Positions 52,001-55,252 are shown, counted from the first letter of the stretch. The stretch is DNA of 64,000 nucleotides from Zygaena filipendulae (GCA_907165275.2 OU015673.1:821001-885000), one strand, 5' to 3'. The notes: generated by a model not told the origin, from the letters alone. Numbers and translations: made by a program.

Positions 52001-53883
52001 TTTAGATGTTTCGATGTTTGTTACTCCAAACATTACGCAAAAACGGCAGAACGGATTTGGATGAAATTTTGCATTCACGTTGTCAGAAGGACATAGAGTA
52101 CTTTTTATCCCGGGATACCCGCGGGAACTTCAAAATTACCGCGGGTGAAACTGCGGGGCGCAGCTAGTAATGAATAAATATATAATTATAAGCAAAATAT
52201 TCATGGTTCTAGACCCAGCGGTTTCAGCTGTGCGTTGATGAACACTATAACTAACTATACGAGATAACTATACTATTTAACAAGTTACAAACAAACATTA
52301 ACAAGGTTTTTCTCCATATAACCAAAGAAATTCACTTTATTTGTAAGTTTTTTTTATGTCATAGGGGGCAAACGTGGTACACCTGATGGTAAGTGATTAC
52401 CGCCGCCCATAGACATCTGCAGCACCAGAAGGCATGCAGGTGCGTTGTCGATCTGGAATGGGGATGGGAACTGGCTTTCAAGTGGGGCTGCCGGTACACA
52501 CCGTTAGGTGATTGGCGATAGATTTGCAACTTGAAGGTGGTAGCTAGCCAGCCGGGCACTAGAGAGCGCCCTACCACCATGCTATAGTTTCCTCACGATG
52601 TTTTCCCTTACCGACAGCTCAAGCTCATTGTTAGGGTTTGAACCTACGCCTTGCGGCGTTTGATCCGAACGCACCAACCACTGAGCTATCATCGCTGTGA
52701 AGTAAGTTTTATGCGAAATCAGCGGTCAAAATTTCACTTCTTGTCTGCTTCTAAAAATATCCTTACCTTAAGGTCTTTCATGTGATTGACGTATTCATTT
52801 TTGAGGACCCTCAGCAGTTCGTCTTGTCGTCTGAATTGCGGATGAACTCCCATGCTGCGATGCTGTCGGTCCGTCTGTATTATACGAACCTGGAAAACAT
52901 AAGCGAAACCCAATGTTAGCGGGACTATTCCAATCTTGTCAACATTCATCAACATACAATGTCAGCGGTATTGCAACATACTACCTTTTTTTTGTTTTTT
53001 TAAACATAACTTATGTATATTTAAATTATCTAGTCAACCGATCATCACGAAATTTTGCATACAATATGTCAGAGGTACAGAGCAGGTCATAGGGTGCTTT
53101 TACCCTGGAACTCCCGCGGAAACTGCGTGATTACCGCAGGTGAAACTGCGGGAGCTGCTAGTTCTTGGATATCAATTACTATGCAAAATTTATTGTAATC
53201 TCACCCACATTAATTTCGGAGTTCCCCCGCGAATTCCGGGATAAAAAGCTCGCTAATACGCCATGTATCCCTTACAACGTGTGTACAAAATTTCATGATG
53301 ATCTGTTGAGCCGTTGAGGCGTGAAAGCGTAACAAACAAACAAATAAACTCGTTTTCACATTTATAATAATAGTAGAGATTCCCGCGGAGGGCCAAAATT
53401 AACGCGGGTGAAACAGCAGGGAACTGCTAGTATTAGGTATAAATACGAATGTGTGTTTGTTTGTAACGCTTTCAAGCTACAAGTACTCAACCAATCATCA
53501 TGAAATTTTGCATATACATGTTCAGGGGTTACAGAGAAAGACATATAGTATATCGTAATTTATTTATCTCGAAATTCCCCAAGTAGTATTTTATATAAAA
53601 AAGTTTAATTGAAAAGTTGAAACTTTTTGATATCAAATTTAATTGGTGCAGTTTTTGTGAGTGCTGTCACATTGTAATTTGAAGATTGTATTTTCACTGA
53701 CGTCAATGAGAGCCACCTTTGTAATCGCTAGTCCTAGTAAAGGCCTTAAAATATTAAAGTGATTCAAGTTCATTCAAAAGGTACTTGTCTTTGTAATCTC
53801 AGACGCTCGTCCTCCATTTTCTTTAGCATTTCCAGTTCGTTGACCGGCTGGAGAGGATCCACCGCGTCCTGTGCAGCCTCCAT
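22506..53883 (-). CDS. CCDC63/ODAD1: Outer dynein arm docking complex coiled-coil protein (CCDC63/CCDC114 family), 11 exons
   Basis: Exons (high to low): 53785-53883, 52767-52889, 51365-51464, 50890-50987, 49839-50044, 46068-46242, 45423-45656, 45184-45334, 44032-44203, 23408-23540, 22506-22643. They total 1629 bases, 542 residues plus TAA. Every intron is GT...AG and all phases agree. The protein is nearly all helical coiled coil. Family signs are LRLQRQ joined to VRIIQTDRQ near residues 29-42 (the family LQRQ-RIM-NDR block), ENRL...LRFNTIRGENVKIRDEI in exon 5, VAYDQRDEW in exon 6, DHDMKLYDFLAHK in exon 7, EEENLSVYKLL in exon 8 and NLLGD...ERIKELVQ in exon 10. Relatives dock outer dynein arms on axonemal doublets; in insects sperm tails are the expected site. 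Intron 9 is 20,491 bp and full of mobile DNA. Family is well supported; which paralogue (CCDC63 or CCDC114) is not resolved. Confidence 0.9.
23045..23232 (+). mobile_element. Helitron variant in intron 10
   Basis: 5' half CTGTCTGTCCCTATGTATGC and GATAGAGTGATTCAAGAGG, then the common 3' end CCCGCGGGAACTCCGAAATT with a worn CAGCTGA tip. Confidence 0.7.
23408..23540 (-). CDS. Host gene exon 10
   Basis: Acceptor TTTCCAG|AATGCTGG at 23540 and donor TAT|GTTAGT at 23408. It enters in phase 2 (shared Lys codon) and leaves in phase 0. Encodes MLDCSYEPFQNLLGDKEP through ERIKELVQIVYYY, matching the conserved C-terminal block of the family. Confidence 0.9.
23573..23662 (-). mobile_element. Helitron, cut by a MITE
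   Basis: CTAG edge at 23573, 32 bp upstream of the exon 10 acceptor. Family sequence stops at CCTTCTCAGTAT where the next element begins. Confidence 0.7.
23663..23911 (+). mobile_element. GAGAGAAA-tipped MITE, copy 2
   Basis: Very close to 14248-14509, but the right tip is replaced after CCCCTATTTTT by ACGGACTTCCAAAAAGGAGG, the edge of another common lepidopteran repeat. Confidence 0.7.
24061..24185 (-). mobile_element. LINE 3' end with TTATC-type tail
   Basis: Minus strand ends AATAAAGTTTATCTTATCTTA. A related tail (AAGATAAGATAAGATAAG on plus) is at 50521-50545. Confidence 0.6.
24203..24333 (+). repeat. 0.6-kb unclassified repeat, left part of interrupted copy
   Basis: Matches 9173-9303. 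The match stops at AAAATGCGGGTA, where the LINE tail begins, and resumes at 28322. Confidence 0.8.
24562..27222 (-). CDS. LINE ORF2: truncated endonuclease plus reverse transcriptase
   Basis: 886 codons. The first part is an APE-type endonuclease missing its N-terminal third: it starts at GGGVLIAVKDN, keeps FLIIGDFNTPYL, and ends at a SRIDKHHPPL block. The reverse transcriptase is complete, with motifs GPDGIPASFL, NYRPISILSSIPKV, QHGFVKHRST, YTDFKKAFDKVDH, GVPQGSHLGPLLF, LVYADDLKIF and an uninterrupted C-terminus. The catalytic YADD is present. The lost endonuclease N-terminus means it should not insert on its own. The first Met is simply the first ATG after the deletion joint. Confidence 0.9.
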   Translation of the reverse strand: MDGGGVLIAVKDNIDVVRRTTWESDFEDVWVTINSNTSNGLSINLCLCYLPPEMDNTSLKKFYDNIHNIMLNADDNERFLIIGDFNTPYLTWTQEDGVLIPQTACNLKCRLLCDTLQLCDLQQFNGVYNDNNHLLDLVLANFGSLSVSRTDPLSRIDKHHPPLLVMLSDIKQTARSKRTCVKRYNFMKCNYEQLKNDLNGVDWDSKLNADINQAVENFYVTMSELISRHTPLVRCNNSKLPVWYTPALMKCLKEKNKYHCRYRKYCNPRDYDTYSMLRKRCKKLIDTDFSSFLTSVEGSLGNNIKLFWKFVNNRKDQKSIPRTMTFESLSASDPTGIAELFSSYFGSVFEDFPSANLNIDSLDGPNSVLNSVCLNSKCVLSKLKKLDPNKGAGPDGIPASFLKACAVELSVPLTFLFNKSLSAGTFPAVWKVAHIVPIHKSGDISKCENYRPISILSSIPKVFESVVYDHLYHNVEPLISNQQHGFVKHRSTVTNLLEYKNFLCGVFAKTGQVDSIYTDFKKAFDKVDHILLCRKLAIYGVHGSLLRWIQSYLSRRSQLVTIKGVTSSAIPITSGVPQGSHLGPLLFIIFINDLIQKVHSPCLVYADDLKIFRAIDGAEAANALQQDLHTISRWCHQNHMYLSTDKCFVITFTNKRIKTTHLYSLDGQQLQRRQVAKDLGIIFDERLSFRDHYYHITNKAFRLLGFLIRSSASFKRHQSLVTIFNAMVRSVLEYGSVIWSPCYRVHSDTIERVQRKFLKFLSYRYGMGRKLVNYRDRLHKFKITPLYIRRKQFDLLFLHKLIHSSFYSPSLLRSLNFNTRHTSRKPLPFKLDVYKNNTSYYNPIVRMCRLYNDMSNDVAVDIFDPRHNVFKATIKKCMIPVRSSLL
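27201..27524 (-). pseudogene. LINE ORF1 remnant with PHD-type zinc finger
   Basis: From Met at 27524 it encodes MNCLGCNRP, a C4HC3-like finger (CxxC, CAACKGTYHHQC, WKCGSC) and then acidic sequence. It then runs out of frame into the endonuclease part of ORF2. A full ORF1 of this type (33869-34999) adds a coiled coil and RRM-like domain, missing here. The upstream in-frame Met at 27572 gives 16 extra residues of less likely coding sequence. Confidence 0.8.
28322..28785 (+). repeat. 0.6-kb unclassified repeat, right part of interrupted copy
   Basis: Resumes at GGTATGCGTAAGCGACGG and matches 9299-9775, including the GCAGATAACTATCTGC palindrome. Confidence 0.8.
28880..28996 (-). mobile_element. 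Helitron 5' half, minus
   Basis: From CCTTCTCTGCAGATATCCC to TTTATAATATTAGTAAGGA; the hairpin end is absent. Confidence 0.7.
29195..29313 (-). mobile_element. Helitron split by the 9.3-kb composite, left part
   Basis: CTAG edge at 29195, hairpin GCGGTTTCACCCGCGG, CCTATGTCCTTCTG, then GTGCATGCCAAAATCAT. The sequence continues without loss at 38577-38667 (compare the uninterrupted copy 22260-22451). Confidence 0.85.
29318..29335 (+). other. Primer binding site-like sequence of the Gypsy part
   Basis: TGGTGACAGCGGTGCTCG preceded by CA, the usual arrangement at an LTR end. Here what precedes GACA is Helitron, not an LTR. The tRNA is not identified. Confidence 0.5.
29435..33550 (+). CDS. Ty3/Gypsy gag-pol polyprotein, single frame
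   Basis: 1371 codons without a stop. In order: gag (1-270); a Gly/Arg/Ser-rich low-complexity part (about 205-275, very GC-rich DNA); a CCHC knuckle CYTCGATGHYKIMC near 286-299; aspartic protease with DTGS at 361; reverse transcriptase with LRVCLDPRPLN, FSKLDAKSGF and FIDD (Asp 631/632); RNase H with VDASARALGAVLL near 776 and ETDHKPLE; integrase with an HHCC finger (HEGHLGIDR...CAVC, about 995-1030) and D1060, D1113, E1149 (D35E spacing for the last pair). No env frame follows. The style resembles the Mag/K02A2.6-like lineage (inference from motif wording). The frame is intact, so it entered recently, yet the unit has no LTR and should not move as an LTR element. Confidence 0.95.
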   Translation: MEHARPPAELCLEGGPSNRSEAWRKWLRQFKVFLKASGVHKESSDVQASLMINLIGSEGYDIFTTFKFTSDEEKENIDIIINKFNTHFGTKCNTTVVRFKFFTRCQEANENIDDYVTALKLLSQRCEFEQLEDSLLRDRIVCGVKDSAVRDRLLRTDDLTLDKAIKICQANEISSDGEKQIEGVKTEPAKCSSVDSVNWRGRRNANRGNLGSRPRSAGGRGRGAASGGWRGGAGVGRGASGGWRGSADVGSGASGEGPGRGARACAACASVHCDGSDSCIARKVKCYTCGATGHYKIMCPMRRSRRVYELREDCRDDDGEDDLYYISSLDSVEMNVETSVSKWNETLYLSGNGVAHSFKLDTGSDLNVLSKNNYIKLGLSLSALAPDSTRAQSFCGNYLSLLGSCMIDWIHKNKQYKLKFVIYDQNCQSILGKHALERIGLIKRVYSLNMENYEELFQGLGKLPGTYSISIESNASSCICPVRKIPLGVRDQLKEELLRMEKLGVIRKVYHPTSWVNGIVIVAKKDGSLRVCLDPRPLNRVIRRQHYALPTLTEIATKLKGARYFSKLDAKSGFWMVQLDERSADLCTFGTPFGRYQYLRMPYGINSASEVFHAKIRQLLEDLDGVDSFIDDVIVWGATEDQHDQRLRALLDRAKQVGIKFNREKCEFGVKEVTYLGHTFSADGMKIDSSKVKAITQMPYPSDRSSLERFLGMVNYVNKFIPNHSDRVAPLRNLLKKGNEWRWSECEERLVDELKRALTDSPVLALYEAREPAVLSVDASARALGAVLLQGGRPVEFASATLTDTQQRYAQIEKEMLAIVFAAERFHQYIFGKSDVVVETDHKPLEALFKKSLDSVPARLQRMMLRVQRYDLRVQYKPGKYMFVADTLSRAPLPEVLNSKVSEELKEQTCFLIRNLRFSSDRLQVIKSHTEHDEECQTLINYINNGWPTNKYETKECVRRHWSYRECFEHADGIILVNNLVFIPKTLRSEMLSRVHEGHLGIDRCKRRARDVMYWAGMSRDVESTVRGCAVCAELTPRPQREPIIAHHIPALPWAKIGSDIFQINKKYFLLLVDYFSNFVEVCPLVSITSKQVILAMKDQFARHGIPRELVSDNGPAYASKEFKMFTERWGFKHTTSSPNYPQSNGRSERAVRTIKTLLAKSARSDEDFYISLLNYRSAPRDGVASPAQLLMGRRVNTRLPCHDKKLMPARDNASDYRNLIRNQNRNKQWYDARARPLPELAMGDDVVALEGSRRERARVVGTAPEPRSYFVVDSSGRVLRRNRKHLIKLSAPVSRTVGSPQHATAVDDFTSDHIGTSPTPNESERQEVRPDRDEENLLFPHSPQIAPSKSRERAAATAAKEKLKNFFCQK
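33551..33868 (+). other. Gypsy-to-LINE junction and LINE 5' untranslated region
   Basis: After the gag-pol stop the sequence runs through TGTCTGTTAGAACCC (a possible remnant of a 3' LTR start) into the leader of the LINE. The exact joint is not visible here; it probably lies between 33570 and 33660. Confidence 0.5.
33869..34999 (+). CDS. LINE ORF1: PHD finger, coiled coil, RRM-like nucleic-acid binding protein
   Basis: 376 codons. Residues 4-53 form a PHD-type finger (NCAAC, QCTKC, YHHIC, WVCPAC). About 105-195 is a heptad-rich coiled coil (EIKLMRQDMSEMNEHL, then ESRIRTLEDC). About 190-330 is RRM plus C-terminal domain of the L1-ORF1p (Transposase_22) kind (RNEIEIVGV, PRPLVVKFVRHAKRNEFLKA). 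It would coat LINE RNA and act as a chaperone. Start ATG in TCAATATGAG. It precedes ORF2 by about 270 bp. Confidence 0.9.
   Translation: MSKNCAACCKTITTSQRMQCTKCVSSYHHICVNINDPRKLADNFKADWVCPACQSKQPKKGNSNTPVRAPAGSEDSIANMDANVTLRTQNRRVPSPLVSTEVSVAPDVLTSLTTEIKLMRQDMSEMNEHLHNLASSYIQCNERLDEYYGRFNALESRIRTLEDCEVGNEVLRQKVTQLEEQLNTQAQSRLRNEIEIVGVNECPNESKMHIVLTAALKMGVNMTENDLDRVERVGAKKIDSTDGGSMPRPLVVKFVRHAKRNEFLKAAKSRRNMSTALIDVGGPTRKLFFNERLTKSNRQLFREARAQSKSAGFKYCWTRNGTILTRKKAGCPEIVIRRVENLEQCFGTSSEIPSNEECHPAACTGGPALQRQISAE
35269..38238 (+). CDS. LINE ORF2: complete endonuclease and reverse transcriptase
   Basis: The best start is ATG 35269 (AAAGATGG context), giving 989 residues; an in-frame ATG at 35233 is possible. 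APE-type endonuclease: LTLNIRSL, LTECWL, YGIYRSPS, IIAGDINIDLL, CLDHIF and TISDHDLAMVG. Reverse transcriptase: APGLDGVKPLL, NFRPISLLSVFSKI, QFGFRPGKST, GIFLDLAKAFDTVS, GVPQGSVLGPLLFTLYIND, VICYADDTVLL, LNVDKTNYVAF. C-terminal part ends YSETEEIVNK. No stop or frameshift, so this may be an active copy. Clade CR1/Jockey group by layout; exact clade needs a tree. Confidence 0.93.
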   Translation: MALHDLVDNIDQSFVINCHKLNTLDQCKNILTNAHNFKLLTLNIRSLQSNFDTFTLALKSIDIEYDAIVLTECWLREGSIIDQVPGYNSFSTSKNINRSGGVVVYVREGVDAAAVEPPIEDANCLAVNISNRIILYGIYRSPSFVSTDNFLSSLDNTLSKLGSNLHIIIAGDINIDLLRDSNSNQSDYVCLMASHGLLPAITKPTRNNACLDHIFVKYNNGAVGAVCPATISDHDLAMVGLMHYTSEKRNRYVLKINYARVADVLKTADWSIVTGAYDVDVAAENFNLLVTQAVHNNTRPIKISRSKFNIKPWVTPGLMRCMKHRDKLHLQVRASPENQILRLTYTRYRNFFDNLLFKIKNEYQNKQLIDSKRNPCKLWQSIKSICQNPSRKNDAEELLASKHKPDQDILNDCNEYFSTIGRKLANTILTNTSESQATLAAKYKPPRTVSNSFYMYPTDSLEVDKIISHLRNDSAPGLDGVKPLLVKEIREIILEPLTFIFNQSMQSGRFPNCWKIAAVSPIHKYGPKNVPTNFRPISLLSVFSKILERIVKARLTSFIERNSLISNRQFGFRPGKSTEDAAIFLTDLISSHLDKGDKCIGIFLDLAKAFDTVSTTIMLKKLEFLGVRGVCLDWFASYLTGRTQMVKIGDLVSDPLPVSFGVPQGSVLGPLLFTLYINDIFDTSIPNATVICYADDTVLLVSGKSWDDTYSAAEDALTGVASWLNRNLLTLNVDKTNYVAFTKTEAMSPSPGKTIKFHTCVFQTDSDVLTLVSNCSCQEVKRQNSIKYLGLLFDQHLSFAQHIATLATRVRKLIYVMKRLRDCATPGILRLVYYALVQSILVYGVAVWGCAAKSHLLPLERAQRAVIKVMLRKPYRYSTDLLYCQARLLRVRQLFILRAFTRAHGTIFGSAQHGEMLGKRTYKALLPPYRSVFARRSPAYSHFCIYNHICKCCEIKLINVPRASKVVKHWLLKLTYSETEEIVNKTKNN
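38239..38580 (+). repeat. LINE 3' untranslated region with (CA)n and (AAAT)n
   Basis: A (CA)n-rich microsatellite spans 38277-38360 and the terminal (AAAT)n tail spans about 38539-38576. Another LINE fragment at 42315-42430 also has an ACACAC-rich 3' region. Confidence 0.9.
38577..38667 (-). mobile_element. Helitron split by the composite, right part
   Basis: Resumes at TTCATTCAAATCCGTTCAAC and ends TTTATAATATTAGTAGGA followed by T. Confidence 0.85.
38714..38858 (+). mobile_element. Helitron variant, hairpin missing
   Basis: AAAACTACTGGACCGATTTC body, TTCCCGCGGGAACTCTAG end; the terminal hairpin is deleted. A closer match is at 61880-62018. Confidence 0.6.
39113..39348 (+). mobile_element. 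GGACATAG-family MITE, full length
   Basis: 236 bp from GGACATAGATAAGC to GCTTATCTGCGTCC with AAGT on each side (39109-39112 and 39349-39352). Best evidence for the 4-bp target duplication. Confidence 0.9.
39463..39697. mobile_element. MITE with CTTATTCACTATGACCA inverted repeats
   Basis: The left end GGGCCCTTATTCACTATG is the inverted match of the right end CATAGTGAATAAGGACCC. A right-half fragment lies at 50795-50876. Confidence 0.8.
39960..40064 (+). mobile_element. Retroelement 3' end with (ATT)n tail
   Basis: GATGGCAATAAACAATTTT then about eight ATT units; AATAAA just before the tail. Probably a 5'-truncated LINE. Confidence 0.55.
40065..40437. mobile_element. MITE with ATACAACGTGTTAATG inverted repeats
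   Basis: Left ATACAACGTGTTAATGAATT pairs with right AATTCATTAACACGTTGTAT, at least 22 bp. It abuts the (ATT)n tail, so the target duplication (TAT or TTAT) is unclear. Confidence 0.75.
40529..40800 (-). mobile_element. Helitron variant split by a LINE tail
   Basis: CTAG edge at 40529 and GTTCCTGCGGGAATTCCAGGA, then a 70-bp LINE 3' end with (AAAT)n (40601-40668), then TCATGAATCACTCTATCTAT and GATAGACAGACAGCGGG. Confidence 0.7.
41056..41215 (+). mobile_element. LINE/RTE-like 3' end
   Basis: GCAGCTTCTTCTCTTCAGCC, GGGTGGATATTTTATGGGTG, TTGACGTCAAAAAGAG and a TTTGAATAAAGGATTTGAA tail. A sister is at 45797-45955 and a more distant one at 53650-53765. Confidence 0.65.
41649..41825 (-). mobile_element. 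Lep1-like Helitron, minus
   Basis: CTAGCTGGTTCCCGCGG edge, GTTCCCGCGGGAATTCCGGG, and ATAATATAAGTAAGGA right end. Confidence 0.8.
41879..42430 (+). pseudogene. Helitron piece plus broken LINE ORF2 C-terminus
   Basis: 41879-41990 is a Helitron 3' variant. From about 42075 the plus strand encodes the end of a LINE ORF2 (GPYIYNHINK, then after a frame break ARKIQNWLQSLSYDETEEL), alike to the end of the LINE ORF2 at 38238. Its 3' region is ACACAC-rich. Dead. Confidence 0.7.
42438..42600 (+). mobile_element. Helitron variant fragment
   Basis: TATATAATAAAAATGAATCG start, GAATTCCGAAACTCACGCGG, end lost. Confidence 0.55.
43084..43599 (+). mobile_element. PIF/Harbinger-type non-autonomous element
   Basis: 516 bp flanked by TAA on each side (43081-43083 and 43600-43602), the Harbinger duplication. 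Ends TGCTACGGTCACACGCGCG and, inverted, TGGTAGGTTCACACGCGTG. GC-rich arms. Inside, 43213-43308 encodes MVSSEDLGVVAAISF and a basic WKKKQ run, resembling the very start of HARBI1-like nucleases. The rest of the nuclease is gone. Confidence 0.75.
43640..43959 (+). mobile_element. Helitron copies, fused
   Basis: A TCCGACGCGTCTGTCTGTC-type 5' half followed by a main-family body (ACTCAACCGATCATCATG) ending GGGGAACAGCTAG|T at 43959, 72 bp from exon 9. Confidence 0.7.
44032..44203 (-). CDS. Host gene exon 9
   Basis: Acceptor CACAAAG|AGGATCG, donor TTCAA|GTAAGG. Enters phase 1, leaves phase 2. Encodes DRRDWNEMKEEKRQKNLEEL through MEKIEEMF, coiled coil. The next exon lies 20.5 kb away. Confidence 0.9.
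44305..44415 (-). mobile_element. tRNA-derived SINE, family B, minus
   Basis: Minus strand has GGTCACCATGCC, CCAGGATCGATTCCC and GTATGATGAACACAG in family order. Confidence 0.7.
45184..45334 (-). CDS. Host gene exon 8
   Basis: Acceptor TTGCTAG|GATTAC, donor TTAG|GTAAGT. Enters phase 0, leaves phase 1. Encodes DYTGERSTMKIIENFEKVEE and SVYKLLTSYCAENEALSRD, the family block around EExNxxxYxxL. Confidence 0.9.
45423..45656 (-). CDS. Host gene exon 7
   Basis: Acceptor CCTCCAG|ATATTG, donor ATTAAC|GTAAG. 78 codons, phase 0 both sides. Contains LQKTFDHDMKLYDFLAHKGV, typical of the family, then a strongly charged coiled coil (QQEQREEEQKLKAKEDMDK). Confidence 0.92.
45797..45955 (+). mobile_element. 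LINE/RTE-like 3' end
   Basis: Close relative of 41056-41215; ends AGAATAAATGATTTGACTT with GACTTT repeats. Confidence 0.65.
46068..46242 (-). CDS. Host gene exon 6
   Basis: Acceptor TTACCCTCAG|GGCAATC preceded by a CCCTACC-repeat pyrimidine tract; donor ATGCAG|GTTAGG. Enters phase 2, leaves phase 0. Encodes AIFNQAWTKMLNALCKGKKF, SSTVAYDQRDEW and LEKGRMDQKLQMQ. Confidence 0.92.
46301..46493 (-). mobile_element. Helitron variant, minus
   Basis: Worn TTAGCTGTTTCCCGAGG edge, GAGTTCCTGCGGGAATTTTG, right end CAATATTAGTGTAGA. Confidence 0.65.
46494..48043. other. Intron 5 sequence, mostly unrecognised
   Basis: Apart from a minus-oriented Helitron variant at 47405-47600 there is no recognised feature. 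Long A/T runs near 46940 and 47010. Confidence 0.5.
48044..48376 (+). mobile_element. tRNA-derived SINE, family A
   Basis: Head GCGATGATAGCTCAGTGG, a short deletion before the B box, body ending TACCATCAGGTGTACCACTT and A-run tail. Confidence 0.9.
48700..48890 (-). mobile_element. Helitron variant, minus
   Basis: CAGCTGTCCTCTGTAATTAC edge, GGATCGGAAAGTGCCCCATG, weakly conserved. Confidence 0.5.
49514..49813. mobile_element. hAT-type MITE beside exon 5
   Basis: 300 bp with inverted ends AAGGCGCGGATCTA and TAGATCCGCGCCTG. Flanks GTGACCAC (49506-49513) and GTGACCGC (49814-49821) form an 8-bp duplication with one mismatch, as expected for hAT. Confidence 0.8.
49839..50044 (-). CDS. Host gene exon 5
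   Basis: Acceptor ATTGTTAG|CTTGGTC at 50044, donor GGACAG|GTGAGA. Enters phase 0, leaves phase 2. Encodes LGQCDYSILKGLIRPNLDVI and ENRLVSTENKLEAAMLRFNT. A closer AG at 50004 was rejected because only the 50044 choice joins exon 4 in phase. Confidence 0.88.
50521..50700 (-). mobile_element. LINE 3' end, A-rich
   Basis: AGATAAGATAAGATAAGAAAG then CAAGCAAGAGGAGAAACAC on plus; resembles the tail at 24061. Confidence 0.5.
50795..50876. mobile_element. MITE right-half fragment
   Basis: Matches 39615-39690 (GCAAGGAATGTTGTTGG, CATAGCGAATAAGG). Ends 13 bp from the exon 4 donor side. Confidence 0.7.
50890..50987 (-). CDS. Host gene exon 4
   Basis: Acceptor TTTCAAAG|GCGGAG, donor GGACAG|GTAGCT. Enters phase 1, leaves phase 0. 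Encodes GVTVMEQLNDLLQRDSRSM and LLMKKLAIASRGQ. Confidence 0.88.
51013..51362. mobile_element. Two Helitron pieces in intron 3
   Basis: 51013-51165 is minus oriented (CTAGCAGTTCCCC edge). 51200-51362 is plus oriented (ATATTATAAACACGAATG) and stops within a few bases of the exon 3 donor, its 3' hairpin missing. Confidence 0.7.
51365..51464 (-). CDS. Host gene exon 3
   Basis: Acceptor TTTAATGTAG|ATAGCG, donor GCGAAG|GTAAAC. Enters phase 0, leaves phase 1. Encodes IARSGAHKKKDKKMKQDLKQ and ALLLRAQLLQNCE. Confidence 0.85.
51536..51705 (+). mobile_element. Lep1-like Helitron, 3' end worn
   Basis: TCCTAATAATATTATGAATT start, CTCTACCGATCATCATG, hairpin only partly kept. Confidence 0.7.
51810..52167. 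mobile_element. Minus Helitron 3' part followed by intact plus Helitron
   Basis: 51810-51950 is minus oriented. 51967-52167 is plus oriented with TCCTACTTATATTATAAATG start, TACCGCGGGTGAAACTGCGG hairpin and CAGCTAG|T end. Confidence 0.8.
52349..52697 (-). mobile_element. tRNA-derived SINE, family A, minus
   Basis: Poly-T at 52349, body in reverse, tRNA-like head GAGCTATCATCGC at right. This copy keeps the B box (GGTTTGAACCTA on plus). Confidence 0.9.
52767..52889 (-). CDS. Host gene exon 2
   Basis: Acceptor TTTTCCAG|GTTCGT, donor CTTAAG|GTAAGG. 41 codons, phase 0. Encodes VRIIQTDRQHRSMGVHPQ and LLRVLKNEYVNHMKDLK; with exon 1 it forms the LQRQ-xRI-DR family signature. Confidence 0.92.
53034..53570. 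mobile_element. Four Helitron fragments in alternating orientation
   Basis: Plus 53034-53161 (ends CTGCTAG), minus 53195-53375, plus 3' end 53380-53430 (ends CTGCTAG|T), plus 5' part 53435-53570. Repeated insertion into each other is likely. Confidence 0.7.
53785..53883 (-). CDS. Host gene exon 1 (start codon)
   Basis: ATG at 53883 in GATAATGGAG, the first in-frame Met after an upstream stop. 33 codons starting MEAAQDAVDPLQPVNELEML and ending RLRLQRQ, donor CAA|GTACCT. A short acidic leader then the coiled coil begins. Confidence 0.88.
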
Positions 53884-54046
53884 TATCGAATGCTAATTTG
53901 TTTCGAATAACACTCTTTGGGTCTCATTAAAATAAATATAAAATTATTATAATTCGCAATGTAAATATTTGTGTAAGAAATTAATTTATGTTATTTCCTT
54001 GGCCGACTTGATTTCAGTTAAAATGTTATTCTTAATTATTTAAATA

Positions 54047-54308
54047 CTAGCCGTTCCCCGCGGTTTCAGCCGCGTTAATTTCGGAGTTCCCGCGGGAATT
54101 TCGGGATAAAAAGTTTAGTTGTATACGTATGCTGTAAATCTTTGTGTTGTGTCAAATAAAGTTTATCAATTCAATTCAATTCTATGTCCTTGTGTCAAAA
54201 TTTCACTATTACCGGTTGAGCCGTACGCTTGAAAGCGTAACAGAAAGACAGACAGACACACAAGCGTTATTTTCGCTGGTTTCGCATCTATAAATAGTAT
54301 TGGTAGGG
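54047..54308 (-). mobile_element. Lep1-like Helitron with LINE tail inserted
   Basis: CTAG edge at 54047. The expected AAAAAGTACCCTATGTCC is broken after AAAAAGT by 54114-54180, a 5'-truncated LINE end (TGTGTCAAATAAAGTTTATC plus AATTC tail), and resumes at CTATGTCC. Confidence 0.8.
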
Positions 54309-54335
54309 GTTTATATCATGCATTATTACATTATT

Positions 54336-54845
54336 ACACCGGCAGAATTAGCGGAACATAAAAAGGCAGAGTATAGAAATAATAACATACATATATGTAT
54401 TAAAACAAATTATTATCAGGCATGAAGTAATAAACTAATATAAATCTTTTAACATCGACTTTAAGAAGTTTTTAGTTAAATTTTATTAAAAGTAATAAAA
54501 ATAAAAAATAAAAAAATCTCTAGTTTGTGAGAACACAGACAATGTTGCAAATAAAAGTTGAATCACGAAGGGGAAACACACGTTATTAATCGTTCATTAA
54601 TTTAGTGTTAAAATCACAGTAATCTTTAATTTGCAACATTATTTGTGTGCCCACAAATTAGAGAAAAAGTGTTTTTTTTTTAATTATTATTTTAAATAAA
54701 ATTTAATCATTTAATAACAAACTTTTAAAGTGTTAAAAGATGTATATTAATTTATTACTTCACGTCTAATTATTATTTGTTTTAATATATATACGTAATT
54801 ACTTCTATACTCTGCCTTTTTATGTTCCGCTAATTCTGCCGGTGT
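54336..54845. mobile_element. 510-bp full-length hairpin (foldback element)
   Basis: The left end ACACCGGCAGAATTAGCGG is the exact inverted match of the right end. The arms stay alike (about 85-90 percent by eye) almost to the centre near 54590, about 230 bp each. No reading frame. Confidence 0.9.
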
Positions 54846-55252
54846 GTATATATTTTTAGACCTAATCATGCTACGTTTAGTCAGTTATGATATATTACCA
54901 TGACTAATGGAGGAAGTTATCGCTATAAGTTTGGTCACATAACCTTCACCTGCCCTTGTTGGAAAACCACTAGCTGTCATTATAAATTGTGTCACAGGGG
55001 AAATGACGTTCCCGAAGATAACTTGAAATACTTAGAAATATTGCAAAATCATTGATATCCTATAATTTTATTCCTATATTTTTAATCATTATTTTAATTT
55101 TACTAACCCGACTAACGCATAAAATACAGATATTTATGTGAAATAGACTACGCAAGTTGTGTGTCCAAGCGTGCCGCGACGAAGCTCTATTGCACCGAAT
55201 GCGATTTCTGGCCACAATGAATCATAGAAAATGAAAAAGCTTTTATTATTTA

